DNA from: Litoditis marina
Taxonomy: Eukaryota > Nematoda > Chromadorea > Rhabditida > Rhabditidae
DNA: 64,000 nucleotides
Reading direction: 5' to 3'
Assembly: GCA_964036275.1 (NCBI GenBank)
Contig: OZ038434.1
Span: forward strand, 22,991,879-23,055,878
Made by a program: the position numbers and the translations under genes. The notes beneath the pieces were generated by a model, which did no database searches, was not told the origin of the DNA, and worked only from the letters and a program-made list of their open reading frames with translations. This document shows positions 48,774 through 60,646 of the stretch, piece after piece. The number at the start of each line of letters is the position of its first letter. Positions within the stretch are counted from its first letter, which is position 1.

Positions 48774-50832
48774 TAAGTTGAACTCAGTGCCAGAGCGTTG
48801 GCCTATAACACATTCAGAACAAACATGAGCAACAGAACGAATGAATGAATGTTTCTGAGTCTATTCAACTGTTGAACCTATGCATTGGGAGACAACCCGC
48901 TATTTTATCAATTAAGCTTTCGAATATTTCTTAGAAGATGGTAAGTTAGTGCACGGTACCACTGATTGAGATATCTCTGAATGACTACTATAGATCTTGT
49001 CGTTTGAATGTGTACGCTACAGCAGCATGAATTTGAAACAATGATCTACTCTCTCAGTATTGTGAACTTCTGGGAATACCACAATTTCCGTGCCAATTCC
49101 CAACTTTCATCAAGAACATCTGCCTGCGTCATATGAAAGTTTGTATAACTAAACACGACTTTAAAAGTTAGCACCGCACTGACTTTCCGAATGAGGAGTG
49201 AACAACAGTTCGACATCGAACTAATTTAGTTTTCCTTTGTTTTAAGTCAGTTAGAACTATTTAATGATATGGGTCCGTGGAAACACACCCTCTGTTGTCT
49301 ATCTGAGTTGGCGTACTTCTGTGCTCTCAAACTCAAGAACGAAACAGGTTCAGTTTCGTTCAAATTCATGAACGCCTTCGGATCTGTGCCGGTTTGAGTA
49401 CGGAAACGGTTCGGGAAGAAATTGATTGGGAAACAGTTCGCTTCGATTGTGGTTAGTGAAAACCCTGTCCCGGCAGTGCTCCGGAGCAGTCCCGGTCATA
49501 AAACCGGGATATAAAACTCTGCGGCCGAGTGTCACCCAAGTTTCAGTGACTAGGAAGCCGGAGAACTACCAGGACAGCTTTTGCTGGGACAACTAGAGGT
49601 TGAAACTGACCCCAAACTCTGGTTTTCAAGAAATTGCTCCAGTTCTTGTCATTTCTTCAGATTATTAGTCCCCCACGACTCATTTGCATAATCACAGAAG
49701 GAAAGAAATCTGCCGAGAGGCGATGAATAATTCGTCCACTTATTCGAATTGTCAGCACCCCGAAAACTGGTCTCCAGGGACAGAGAAAATGAGAAGAAGA
49801 GGGGAAAACAAGCAGGATTCTATGCAGTTTTGTGATTTTCCAGTCTACAAGTAACCTGTTTCGTTTTTGGTAACTCAACCAATTGTTGCTGAAGCAGAAG
49901 AACGCAAAACAAGCGGGGTTCCTCGCTTTTTGTGATTTTTCCATACTTCGTGTCGCAACTAACCCAGTTTTTTGGATTTTAGTTTCTCTTTGGGACGTTG
50001 GGAAAACATGCAGGATTCTACGCACACTTTAAATTTTTCTTTCATTCAACTTACTTAGTGACTTAGTTAGAATAAGCAATACTTAAAGTCTGATCCACGC
50101 GAAAGTAGGCAGGTACAGTATGCTTAATCAAGTACAGTATGCTCTTCTACTGCATACTGTAGGAGGTCACCAAAAACGTGAACTTGTCTACAGCAGACCC
50201 CGATAAACGTGTAGAAAACCGACCAAGTGTGATCTTCACCGTGAAACGTTCTAGTTTTCTGTGATTTTTTTAGTCTACAAGTAACCTTTTTCGTTTTTGG
50301 TAACTCAACCAATTGTTGCTGAAGTTTCTAGTTCGAATGTATTGTACGCGTTCCACATAACTACGTCTCTCACTATCGGTACTTAGATTAAACTAATGGA
50401 AGTAGTTCTCCTTCCGCTGTCGATAAACCACGACATACCGTGCAATGTTGGGCTTCTTGAATGTTGAAACAGTCACACAGTCCCAATCTAACCAAACAAG
50501 CTAATCTAAATGATCTCTTCAAAAACAACTGTTCATATTTGTGACATCACTATTCTACTATTCCACAAAATTCTCAGTACAATCATCGTTTCAATTGTGC
50601 AATACTGCAAAAGTGCAAATTACATAATGAGCGCGTAACAGACAACAGAGTAAACTATACACTACATTCTATTTTATCTTCCATATCTCCATTTTCTCGT
50701 AATTGGAGTGCCACATATACCAATGTGGAAAGACACGTGTTCTATCGCGAATAAACATTCTATTCTATTCCATTCTTATTTGAACCGGAACACGAACGGT
50801 CTATCGTCATTCGCTTATTGCTGCCTTTGCCA

Positions 50833-51012
50833 GGCGGCGTAGCAATCCATCCAATCTCACGAGAAGTTCATAAGAGTTTCTCATGAGATACCGATGAGCT
50901 ACTCGTGAACTCTCAATGTTCTAGCATAGCAATCAATGGAATCTCATGAGAAGCTGATGCGAATATCTCATGAGGTATCTCATGAGAATTTTGACGGATT
51001 GCTACGCCGCCA
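50833..51012 (-). mobile_element. 180 bp GGCGGCGTAGC-ended element, copy 2
   Basis: GGCGGCGTAGCAATCC and GGATTGCTACGCCGCC form perfect 16 bp termini. The length is identical to the 18343 copy and the interior matches it in reverse complement. Confidence 0.92.
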
Positions 51013-51197
51013 GGCTGAAGCCTGCGAATTCGCCGAAACGTCGCCACTCAATGAAACATCTATACAGCCTCGTGTTTCGGTTCAAATAAGAAGTACATTC
51101 TATGTCAATAGTTCTCAATTAGACATAAAATAAGTGCGGTTTCCCCTCTTCATTCCTTCATCAGCAATCTATATCCTTTCTCCGTATGCTCTCATCA

Positions 51198-51323
51198 TTT
51201 AAAGAAGGACGATTATGTGGACCAATCCCGAGTCAACGGTCCTTTAAACTGTAATTTAAAAATGTATTGCGGTTTAAAGGACTGGAGCGTTGCGATTAGA
51301 CTACATAATCGTCCTTCTTTAAA
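51198..51323. mobile_element. Palindromic AAAGAAGGACGAT element, copy 2
   Basis: TTTAAAGAAGGACGATTATG ... CATAATCGTCCTTCTTTAAA, 126 bp, near-perfect palindromic arms. Confidence 0.93.
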
Positions 51324-51506
51324 CCCTTAATTTCGAGGAAAGTTCTCTTTTTCTATTCTTGTCCTCAAGAACACTCCAAATTACCCAACTCCAACCCAAT
51401 GTCCCTCTCTACTATTTCTAAAGATCAACCTGTATCTCTTCGCCATATGTTTTCACTATTATCTATCCAAAGCGTTACTTTTATCGAAAGTTTTGTATTG
51501 CTTTGC

Positions 51507-51630
51507 TCAAAGAAGGACGATTATGTGGTCCAATCGCAACGCTTCAGTCCTTTAAACCGCAATCCACTTTTCAATTGCAGTTTAAAGGACCGTTGACACG
51601 GGATTGGTCCACATAATCATCCTACTTTAA
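51507..51630. mobile_element. Palindromic AAAGAAGGACGAT element, copy 3
   Basis: AAAGAAGGACGATTATGTGG at the left, CACATAATCATCCTACTTTA at the right. The halves are swapped relative to copy 2 (opposite orientation), about 180 bp away from it. Confidence 0.92.
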
Positions 51631-52529
51631 CAACCCCAGAATTCCTCCCTGACCCTAATTCCAACCAAAAACCTGTATCCTTTCCCCATATGCTCTCATT
51701 ATTTCTTATCCAAGTCATTATCCGAAAAATGCTCATTGATTCAAGATGAGATCAGAATAGATCAAACTACAAACACAGAGGCAGAGAGGGAAAATACTGT
51801 CTTTCGATACTCAGTTTTGGCTTGTTTCATAATGAGGACCCTTTACCCTACAACCTGTATCCTTCCCTCAATGCGCTCATTATTTGCCCCCTGCCATTGA
51901 CTACCCCGTAATCTAATACGGTGGTAGACGAATCAAAGGACTGTGCACCGCCCGTCAAATACCGTAACCTGCCACCCGCTGAGACCGAAGATGAGTATAG
52001 TAATTGGCGACAGGGGAGTCAGGTTGCAGCCGACAAGACTCTATTAGATATGTAACATCATTGTTATAGTTCGAATCTTTTCTACTGAGTCACCTACAGT
52101 ACACTCTCGAACTTTCCAATGACTGTTTAGGCACTCTCTTGACGAGGCCGCTTCAAAAGTGGCATGCTAAACTGGCAAGGAGTCTTCTGAGGCTTAGAGA
52201 AAGTGTTTAGAGAGCGGGCGAGAAGAGAGACACCTGCAGGCTTTCAAAGTCTGCGTCTCTCTGACCTGCTCAATCTCTGATCAAGGCCGCCACAAAAGTG
52301 GTGGGCCAGTTGGCTTGGAATCGTCATTTTCCCAGCGTCACTTTCATTATCGATGTTTTCGAAAGCATCTTGTTTTTCAGACTTTCCTATTGTTCTACTG
52401 CGATCACAACTACTTGTTTTATTCTTACAAAAACGGTTACATACCCATGATTCTCTCCACCCTCCTGAAATTGACTACTGCCCCCTTATTCTCTTCTGGA
52501 ATACTGTAGAATGGGTTCTGTTCTTGTCT

Positions 52530-52743
52530 TCTCTATTTCTCTCTCTATCTCTCTTTTCTCTCCAACTTTTTATCCTTCACTCTTTCTCCCTACTCTCTCT
52601 CTCTCTAACATGCCTCTTTTATCCTCCACTCTCTCTCCCCTTCTCTCTTTCTTTTTCGGTCGCTCTCTCTGTCTCTGTCTCTCTCTGTCTCTCTCTTCTC
52701 TCCTCTCTCTGTCTCTCTCTCTGTCTCTCTCTCTCTGTCTCTC

Positions 52744-52825
<82 letters not shown>

Positions 52826-52890
52826 CCTTCTCTCTTTCCTGCTCTCTCTCTCGCTCTGTCTCTCTCTCTCTGTCTCTCTCTCATTCCCCC
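52530..52890 (+). repeat. CT microsatellite
   Basis: Long CT/TCTG repeat with a perfect (CT)n core near 52753-52822. The overlapping open frames are low-complexity artefacts. Confidence 0.97.
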
Positions 52891-53058
52891 TTCAAATAGA
52901 CTACCCCCCTCTATCTCCTTGGAAGGTACTGTAACATCAGTTCGCGACCTCTCGACCTCGTGTCAAAGACTGTAATTGGACACAGATATTATGGTCGGAA
53001 CCATCTGTTGCACACAAATGACTGTGGCACAACAAATCAAGTGGCATCAGGTTCTCAG

Positions 53059-53059
<1 letters not shown>

Positions 53060-53137
<78 letters not shown>

Positions 53138-53160
53138 GGAGAGGAAGATGGTAAAGAGGC
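53060..53160 (+). repeat. GA microsatellite
   Basis: Nearly perfect (GA)n of about 75 bases, only 170 bases beyond the CT tract on the same strand. The two could pair as an inverted repeat. Confidence 0.97.
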
Positions 53161-53569
53161 ATAAAAGAATGGAGAAATCTAAGAGGGGGTGAAGAAAGAA
53201 TAAGTACTTGGGGGAATGTAGGCACATGGAAGAGAAGCAGAAAGAGAGTAAAAGAAGAGAGAAAGAGACATATAATTGAAATCGTAGTTGTCTTTTCTAT
53301 TCTCCCTCTTGCCTTTTTATTCTCTCTCCTCCCTCTTTCTCTTTTCCTCCCTCTCTCTTCCACCCTCTCTCCCTGCATCTTCCTCCCTATCCCTCTCATT
53401 CCATCTGTCTCTCTATCTCTCTCTTTCTCTCTCTCCCCTCTCTCTGCAAGGTTGCAATATTCTGAAGAAGCCCTGTGTTTACGACGTTCTATTCATATTA
53501 ACCACCGTATTGTTTCATAGTCTCTAACTGTTTTATGACGTCGTCCAATTGTCTTCGACTGATTCTCTC

Positions 53570-53965
53570 TTAGAGAGAGAGAGATAGATAGAGAGAGAAG
53601 AGAGAGATAGAAGAAGGGAGTGGTGAGAGGGAGAGGGAGAACGGGAGAGAAAGAGAGAGAATAAGGGAGTGGAGATAGAGAGAGAGAGTCAGAGAGGGAG
53701 AGAGATAGAGAGAATGGGGGAGATAGCGAGAAGGAGAGAGAGAGAGAGAAAGTTATGACTCCTCCTTCCCCCGTGCCACCTAGTTTTCGGTTCATTTCTG
53801 CCCTAGTCAAGTGAAAACTAGGGAGAAAGGAGAGAGAGAAAGACAGAGAGAGATAGTGAGAGAGAGATGGAAAAAGAGAGAGGGAGAGAGAGAAAAGAAA
53901 GACAGAGTGTAACTCCCTCTCAACCTGGTTTTCGGTTCATTTCCGCCCAATTCAATCATATTTAG
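53570..53965 (+). repeat. GA tracts with duplicated unique segment
   Basis: CTAGTTTTCGGTTCATTTC (about 53781) recurs as CTGGTTTTCGGTTCATTTCC (about 53925), separated by GA repeats. Same design as the exon-edge duplications, but no coding exon was recognised. Confidence 0.85.
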
Positions 53966-54016
53966 GCCGCCGCTCGGATTTCCAATGGCCCCAGGTGCTT
54001 ATGTCACAATCAGAGT

Positions 54017-54245
54017 AATGGACAAACAAAGCCCCGGATTCAAGTATCTCTCTTTCTCTTTCTCTCTCTCTCTCTTTCTCTCTCTCTCTATTGTCTCTCC
54101 CTCCCTCTCTGTCTCTCTCTCTGTTTCTCTCTCTCTCTCAATCGTTGAATTTCACAATCTCATACATACCCTAGAATGAACTATACAAAACGTATTCGAA
54201 ATTTCAGTGAAGCAATGGACAAACAGAGCCGGATTCAAGTATCAA
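54017..54245 (+). repeat. Duplicated exon-like segment with CT tract
   Basis: AATGGACAAACAAAGCCC(CG)GATTCAAGTATC at 54018 recurs at 54215, with (CT)n between. In one frame the first copy reads FPMAPGAYVTIRVMDKQSPG up to a possible GTATCT donor. Coding status unproven. Confidence 0.6.
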
Positions 54246-54576
54246 CCCGGCTGGATTACGGTATCGCAATGGGGCACGGTTCCCGGTTCGATTTAGAGGC
54301 GGAATCAAGCGAGACCAGACTACCCCGTATAGGCCTTCTTTGGAGCGACCCTATCGTTCATGTTTCAGCCAAAGTATGAAAGTGACCTTCTAGGCCCGAG
54401 TATTAATTTTTGTTACAGCCTTGGTTTCTTGCAAAGTGTCTCACGTTTTTCACGTGAATTCCACCTAATCACGTGACTGAAACTATAGTTCCATATTTCA
54501 GTCCAAATGTAAAGTGACTTTATGAGTATCTGTTTCAATCTTCTCACAACGGCGCCTCTCCCCGGCATGAAATCCA

Positions 54577-54875
54577 ATTCCAATCTCCCACCGCCCATAT
54601 TTAATAAGGGCGTGGGACGGAAAATAGATATCCGGCGAGATTACGGTAGCGTTTATACAAATTAACTCATTTATATACACATGTTCACAAACTTCTCTCA
54701 GATTACGGTAGCATTTATACATATTTATGTATTTAACTTTACAACTTAAGTACGTTGCAACATATAAGCGACTGACAAGGGAGCCTTGATCATACTACAG
54801 AGTACAATTCCAATCTCCCACCGCCCATATTTAATAAGGGCGTGGGAAGGAAAATAGATAATATCATACATGGCC
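54577..54875 (+). repeat. Direct duplication of about 60 bp
   Basis: AATTCCAATCTCCCACCGCC and the following CATATTTAATAAGGGCGTGG occur at 54578 and again at 54806, almost identical, 228 bp apart. Confidence 0.92.
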
Positions 54876-55009
54876 GAGATTACGGTAGTTATAGTCTTTT
54901 CATTTATACGGAGACTTTTACAGTAGCAAAAGAACGATCGTATAAGGACGTGAAAGAGAAATATATGTCACAGACTACGGTAGCACCAGTATTTAGAATT
55001 ACCTATTTG

Positions 55010-55080
55010 TTGTAGTTTGATCTCAATGCATTTTATCAATCAATAGTTCTGACCGAAAAGTAACGCGACCAAACTACAAA
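55010..55080. mobile_element. Palindromic TGTAGTTTGATC mini-element
   Basis: TTGTAGTTTGATCTCAATGC at the left and GCGACCAAACTACAAAGACA at the right. Confidence 0.8.
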
Positions 55081-55239
55081 GACAAAGGTATAGACATACA
55101 CCGTTTGGGCCTGCCTTGGAGAGAGTGAATCCTAGATATCTTCGATATGGACATAATACTTTTCATTCGAACGCATGTTCCTACAGTAAGAAGTTTACGG
55201 TTTCAGATTTTGACATCACAGCTCGACATCAAAAACAGC

Positions 55240-55540
55240 ATCCGTCGGATTTTGACCTCCCAATGCGGCTGCGTATCCCCCGTCACTAGATTCGTCATAA
55301 TACTCAGTGAGGCCCCGCACGCTTTCTCTGGTCTAGTTGACTTTTAAGCGACAGTAAGGTTTTTGAACAAAAATCGCCCAAAATCTGGCTAACATAAACA
55401 CTTCCCAGTTGAAAACTTCATCTGACAGATTTTGATTTTCTGATTTTGACCTAACCAATTCGGCTGCGTATCCCCCGTCACGGAATTCGTCATAATACTC
55501 AGTGGAGTCCCGGTTAATTCTCCACTCAATATTCGCGACA
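55240..55540 (-). repeat. Duplicated exon-like segment (STEYYDE...DGGYAA)
   Basis: Read on the minus strand, two segments (about 55513-55440 and 55310-55245) share about 70 bases. Both encode TEYYDE-x2-DGGYAA-x-L in the same frame: DEFRDGGYAAEL followed by GTTAGG, and DESSDGGYAAALGG. Mostly conservative differences suggest coding origin. I could not connect it to other exons. Confidence 0.6.
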
Positions 55541-56021
55541 CACAATTATGCGTGCATCCCCGCAGTGCGGTATGCATTTTTAACGAAACGTTGATTGAAA
55601 CAAATTTGGCCTCCCCTTCAGTATGCATGGAAATGATGCTCCAACGCTAAATGTGCACTAATTGGAGCGGGTTACGGTAACGATTTATTGCGGTGTGTAG
55701 AGAAGTAACCCAATACTGACTGCTTTCTGGTGGAACGTTACTAAACCGGTTAGATTACGAAAAAAGCGGTTGTATTTAGAATTGGTCCATTTTTCATCTC
55801 TTCCAACAGTACCAATCTTGAATTTGGTGCAGCTTTTCGCGTGTCTCATTGGTATTCTTCGAACGCACTCCGTGCCAGTAAATTCACTAGTAAATTTGCA
55901 TGCGAAGGAGGGAGGGAAATTGATTAATTAGGAGGGAATTCCGAGGAAATCATCGGTTATGGATCTGGAATGATGGGACAATGGCTCATCACATTTCATG
56001 CTAATCAGGCACGGTTCGAAA

Positions 56022-56024
56022 TCG

Positions 56025-56080
<56 letters not shown>

Positions 56081-56165
56081 GGGGAGAAAGAGATAGTGAG
56101 AGAGAGAGAGAGAGAGTGAGAGGGGGAAGGAGGAGGAGAGAGATAGAGAGATAGAGAGAGAGACA
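56022..56165 (+). repeat. GA microsatellite
   Basis: GA-rich on the plus strand with a (GA)n core of over 40 bases near 56025. Confidence 0.95.
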
Positions 56166-56289
56166 ACGCCCCTGATCACATGTTCTTCACCGACATAAAT
56201 TACACGTCTCTATCAGATTGGCCTAAAAAACCGTTTACAACCCGTCCATCTCCATTCCGCTACACATGTTGCCATATTATCTATCCGTG

Positions 56290-57500
56290 TTCACTGATTT
56301 ACAACCCCTTAGGCGCACTTTGATCCTATTTTTCGGGGTATTCGTACAATAAACCACCCTTTTTTCAAATTCTTCGATAATATATTACAAAAAATACAGC
56401 GGTAAACCAGATTCTTTATGATGTATAATAATTTTCAATATACGTCACTTTCAGGTTAGGCTAGGGCTTTACAGTAGGAGACGGACTAGTCACTTCATGA
56501 ACAAACCTGATACAGCTATAGTCTGTTTCACGCACTTATAACCCTCTACAGTAATCTGCGCAAACTTCCAGGTTCTCTTTAGGTAGTTTGATGCTTTAAG
56601 AATGACTTAACGCTTTGCTATTGTGTTTTCTACCTTCACGCCTACAAACTCTGAAAGTTTGAGATCAAAATCATAATGTATTCATTAGCAATAGCCTTCT
56701 GAATATTTTACAGATTACTGTAGAAGGACATTGGTTGGTGAAACGAACTATACAACGAACCACTCGTTTTATGTTTGAATCCTAATTTATAATCTTTGGG
56801 ATTCAGAGGTAGTGTTCTACCGTATGAAAGAGGAGAAAGAGCTGTTCCGATTGCTAACTGATTCACAACCCCTCAGGCGCACTTTGATCCTATTTTTGCA
56901 TTACAGCTACAACAAACCACTCTTTTTATGTTTTTAACATAAATTCCTGTTCACGGTATACTACTGATAAATTTCGTAAGATAGACTATAGTCTTCGAGA
57001 TTCCTATAGGTTACCTTACAGTACAAAACGTCCTAGTTGATTATGGTAGAGCTACAACAGACCACATTTTTTGGATCATAAAGTTTGGGTTTACGGTATG
57101 AACCTTATGAGTTTCGTGAGATAAACTGTAGAGCTACAGTTTTTGCACTTTGCCATTCTGAGATGGTATAATACCGTATGAAAAAGCCTATTACCATCGT
57201 TCTCTGATTTACAGCCCCGAGTCGCACTTTGAGCCTATTTTTCGGGATATTGGTACCAAGAACCACTCTTTTTTCAATATCTGTTTTTTAATGACATTTC
57301 ACAGTATGAAAATTTAAGTTTATAGAGGTTTCTCCCTACAGTAAGAAACCTATTTTTGAATAATTATCTATAGTCTCCGTAGTTCTGAGGTGGTCTACTA
57401 CCGTATGCAAGAGCCCATCATCATTTTTCACTGATTTACAACGCCCAGGTGCATTTTTTCGTAGTGTTGGTAAAAGAACTACCTTTTTTCTCTCTCTATC
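56290..57500 (+). repeat. Diverged tandem array of about 200-560 bp units
   Basis: The block TGATTTACAACCCC-(C/T)AGGCGCACTTTGATCC, then CTATTTTTCGGG and AACCACTCTTTTT, recurs at about 56297, 56857, 57208 and 57428, with a partial one near 57045. Units share ACAGTA and ACCGTATG motifs. Confidence 0.85.
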
Positions 57501-57829
57501 TCCAATCAGGAATTATACATGAAACCGTAATGTAATGTAAATAAAACAGTAAGTGTGTGGAATCTTGTTTTTCCCATAGTCTCCGCCATTTTTATTTGGT
57601 TCTGTGCAGTAAGAAAGAGTGAATTATCTATTAAACAGAACCATCTTTTTCTCTGTTGTTCGAACCAGACAAGATGAAAGATAAAGTATAGTCTCTACTT
57701 GTTTTGGGATGAATCATTACCGTATTTTTCTTTTCGACTCCATCACCCTGGAAAAAATAAATTTTTTTCTTACAGAAACTTCCAATCCTCACTGACCAAT
57801 CCAGAGCTGAAGTTGCGCTGTGGACGGAA

Positions 57830-57936
57830 TAGTGAACTCGTTCGATGCGGACTGGACTATCGGAGCTTTTGGATACGGTAGCAACAACTTCTCTGTGCAT
57901 TCATCAAATTTCGAAAACACCTATGAAGATCTTAGG
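57830..57936 (+). other. Orphan open segment with good splice donor
   Basis: In one frame it reads VDGIVNSFDADWTIGAFGYG and on through HSSNFENTYEDLR, directly before GTAAGG. The amino-acid make-up looks protein-like. The frame is closed by TGA just upstream and the nearest good acceptor (TTACAG, 57776) is in another frame, so this may be a decayed exon. Confidence 0.3.
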
Positions 57937-58124
57937 TAAGGACTTTACGAAAACTAATAGATTGAACGAGAAATGGTAAAATACATTTGGGTAACCTGTA
58001 TAACTGAAAATTTAGAATCTTACAAATTACGTTTCTCTGAAAAGATGAAATTCTGAAAAAAACCTATTCGGAAAATCAGAGTTTGACTTATATTCTTGTC
58101 GAGGCCGAAAAAGTACTGTAACAC

Positions 58125-58445
58125 CAGTTTCTTCTGTGACACCTCAACCGTGTTTATGGTTCCTAACGATGAAATCCGATGCCCAGCTGGCAGTAAGTGA
58201 TGATTTCTCACACCTATTGGCACCTGTCCAAATACATGTCCCTATACATAATTATATCATTATATAGTCTCCTATTTAGTACCATCAGATTCCCCGTTCG
58301 AAACTACATTAGAATATGCAAATACTTTTCGAGAAATATTCTCAACGTTTTTAATACAGTACTAGAAAACGTGAAATCCGATACCCAGCTGGCAGTAGGT
58401 GATGATTTCTCACACCTATTGGCACCTGTCCAAATACCCCACCGG
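58125..58445 (+). repeat. Direct duplication of about 65 bp containing a splice donor
   Basis: GAAATCCGATGCCCAGCTGG and the following 45 bases (CAGTAAGTGATGATTTCTCA...) occur at about 58169 and 58374. Both keep a donor-like GGCA|GTAAGT or GGCA|GTAGGT. In one frame the first copy reads FFCDTSTVFMVPNDEIRCPA. Confidence 0.85.
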
Positions 58446-58524
58446 CCCCATTCCCTGCGGGATTCATTTACTCGTGGAAACCGGGTGGTATCTCTCCCGC
58501 ATTCATACGAAGTAACCAAATCTT

Positions 58525-58590
58525 TGTTGTAGTTTGATCTCGACACACGTCATAATTTATGAATTTACTCAACGGCATCAAACTACAAAC
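58525..58590. mobile_element. Palindromic TGTAGTTTGATC mini-element
   Basis: TTGTAGTTTGATCTCGACAC at the left, GGCATCAAACTACAAACTC at the right. Confidence 0.8.
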
Positions 58591-58799
58591 TCAACCGCTG
58601 AGGACAATATACACCATATCTGAGAAATGTTTTTCCTCTGGGTCCATTTCTAGCTTTGATTTAGATTTATTTCTCTTTCCCAGTAGGTCAAATCCCCATT
58701 CCCATTTCCACCTCCGTTCCCTCCGAAAGTTCCTAAATTTTTTAATGATTTCTTCTTACCTATTGATAACTCCCCTAGGTAACTGGTAGGTCAAAACCT

Positions 58800-59060
58800 T
58801 TTATTAGTTGCACTTCCCCTCCCGATTGTTCCGTTTCCGGTTGATTTCGCCGATTTCGCGTGAAATCCGCAGAAATAGCCGGCGGCAATTTGGCGGAAAG
58901 CCCGACAGAGTCGATGTTTCCGGTGAATAATACATGTAACTCGCTCGTCCCTCCCGATTGCTTTGTGGGCGGAGCCTGAAGGGGGCGTGGTCGACCAATC
59001 AGCGACGAGCGTCGACGACCAATCAGCGCCGGCCGGCGCAGACTGCGCATATCATCGTCT
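58800..59060. promoter_or_regulatory. GC-rich island with GC boxes and two CCAAT boxes
   Basis: Locally GC-rich, unlike its surroundings. It has GGGCGGAGC and GGGGGCGTGG (GC-box-like) and ACGACCAATCAGCG-type CCAAT boxes at about 58993 and 59019, about 25 bases apart in direct repeat. CCCTCCCGATTG is also repeated (58815, 58949). It could be a promoter or enhancer of the downstream zinc-finger gene, about 2 kb away. Confidence 0.45.
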
Positions 59061-60646
59061 TCTTTGACTGAATCAAGTCATCTACCGTAGGGGGTTCGCT
59101 CCTTCCAAAGCAGGCCAATACGGTGTACGTTGTTTCTGCTGTGTTTGTAGCTTGATCTCGTTGGTAACGGTCGATATTCTTACAGTAAGGTCTTTATTAA
59201 GATCAGACTATGTGTGAGATTTGGTCACTAATATAAAATCTTCCCAGCAGCGCCTAATATGGTTCAGATTAGAGAGAAAAGAGATACACATGGGTTAGTG
59301 TGGTTCACGTAATAAATAACTATTCTAGGAGTTATTGCCTTGTTTACCTAATTTGCAGAAAACAGAACTTGTCAAGTGAACTTTACGTGACTCATGACAG
59401 GTAAAAGTGGGATTGTCTGACACGATTTCGGTTTCGATACTTTTTTACGCTTTATTTGTGAGTTACACCTTTTCCTTCTCCTATTCTTTTCCACTTTATC
59501 CTATTCTTCTTCTTTCTCTCATGTTTTTTCTTTCTTTTTCTCTGTGTGTCTTCTGAGAAGTATCCACATGCGCTCTTGAACGAAGTGGTCTAACTTTTTC
59601 ATAACAATTTATCTGTAAACATTCCGATTACTGTATTGAATCTGGGACACCTGTCAGTTTTTGTGAAGAGAAGAAAAATACTTCCTTCACAAACAACTGA
59701 ACCAATAGATAGAAAGTATACTACTGCCCACTGGAAACTCACAAAAAAGACAGTATAGGCCGAAAATCCCTAGGTAACTTGATTTCAAATAGGAGCTTTC
59801 TAAGTTCTTAATTCCTTTGCTCCACATTTCTTCCTATTAGCCACCTTCATGGTTTTTAATTGTGATGTGTCTAACATGTTCGAAGTGATTTTTACAATGA
59901 ATCACAGGTATATACTGAATAGTACTCATAAACTTGAACTTAGAACAAACTGTTCTGAAAATACCATTTATTTATTTCACCCTTCCTCTCTTTTCCCTCC
60001 TCTCTTGTTTTGTTCAACACAGATTGCGTCCCGCGGGACTATTTTCAAATCTCAATCAGCTTTGGTAAATCCAAGCAAGAAAAGTTCCATTCATTGATAG
60101 AAGTTGAAACTTTGAAAAATTGCGTATTCTCTTCCCAATAAACTTAATAATCCTAGAGAAGCTCAGATTCTATTCATTCAATGTGAAACTTTCATAACTC
60201 CGTGTTCCCTTTCAACTCATAATCAGATCAATTTTTGCGCCACCTAAAACACACTTACACTTTTAGTTTCGTCCCCTCGAATATCTATCTATGGTTATAA
60301 ATAACCGACGGAGAATAATTTGACCACGGCATTCGTACTTTTTGCGTACGGCGAGTTACTGGCACCAAGTAAGCATAGGGTACGCATGCCGCGGAGAAAA
60401 CAGTACGCTTTCCGTGGGCACACAGTTTTCCAAGTACGAACACGTCACTTCACAGCATTTAATACTTCACAAGAAATAGTTTTCTGAACTTTCTCAGCTT
60501 AGTTATTTATTATAAGTTTTCCCGATTGGTAGTTTTCCCTCTATCTCTGCGTCTCTCCCTCCACGCGGTGTCTATACCCGCACGTTTAATGTTTTTCATT
60601 GTGCTCAAAAAACGTCATCTGCCTAAAAACCCAAAAATAACCTCAA

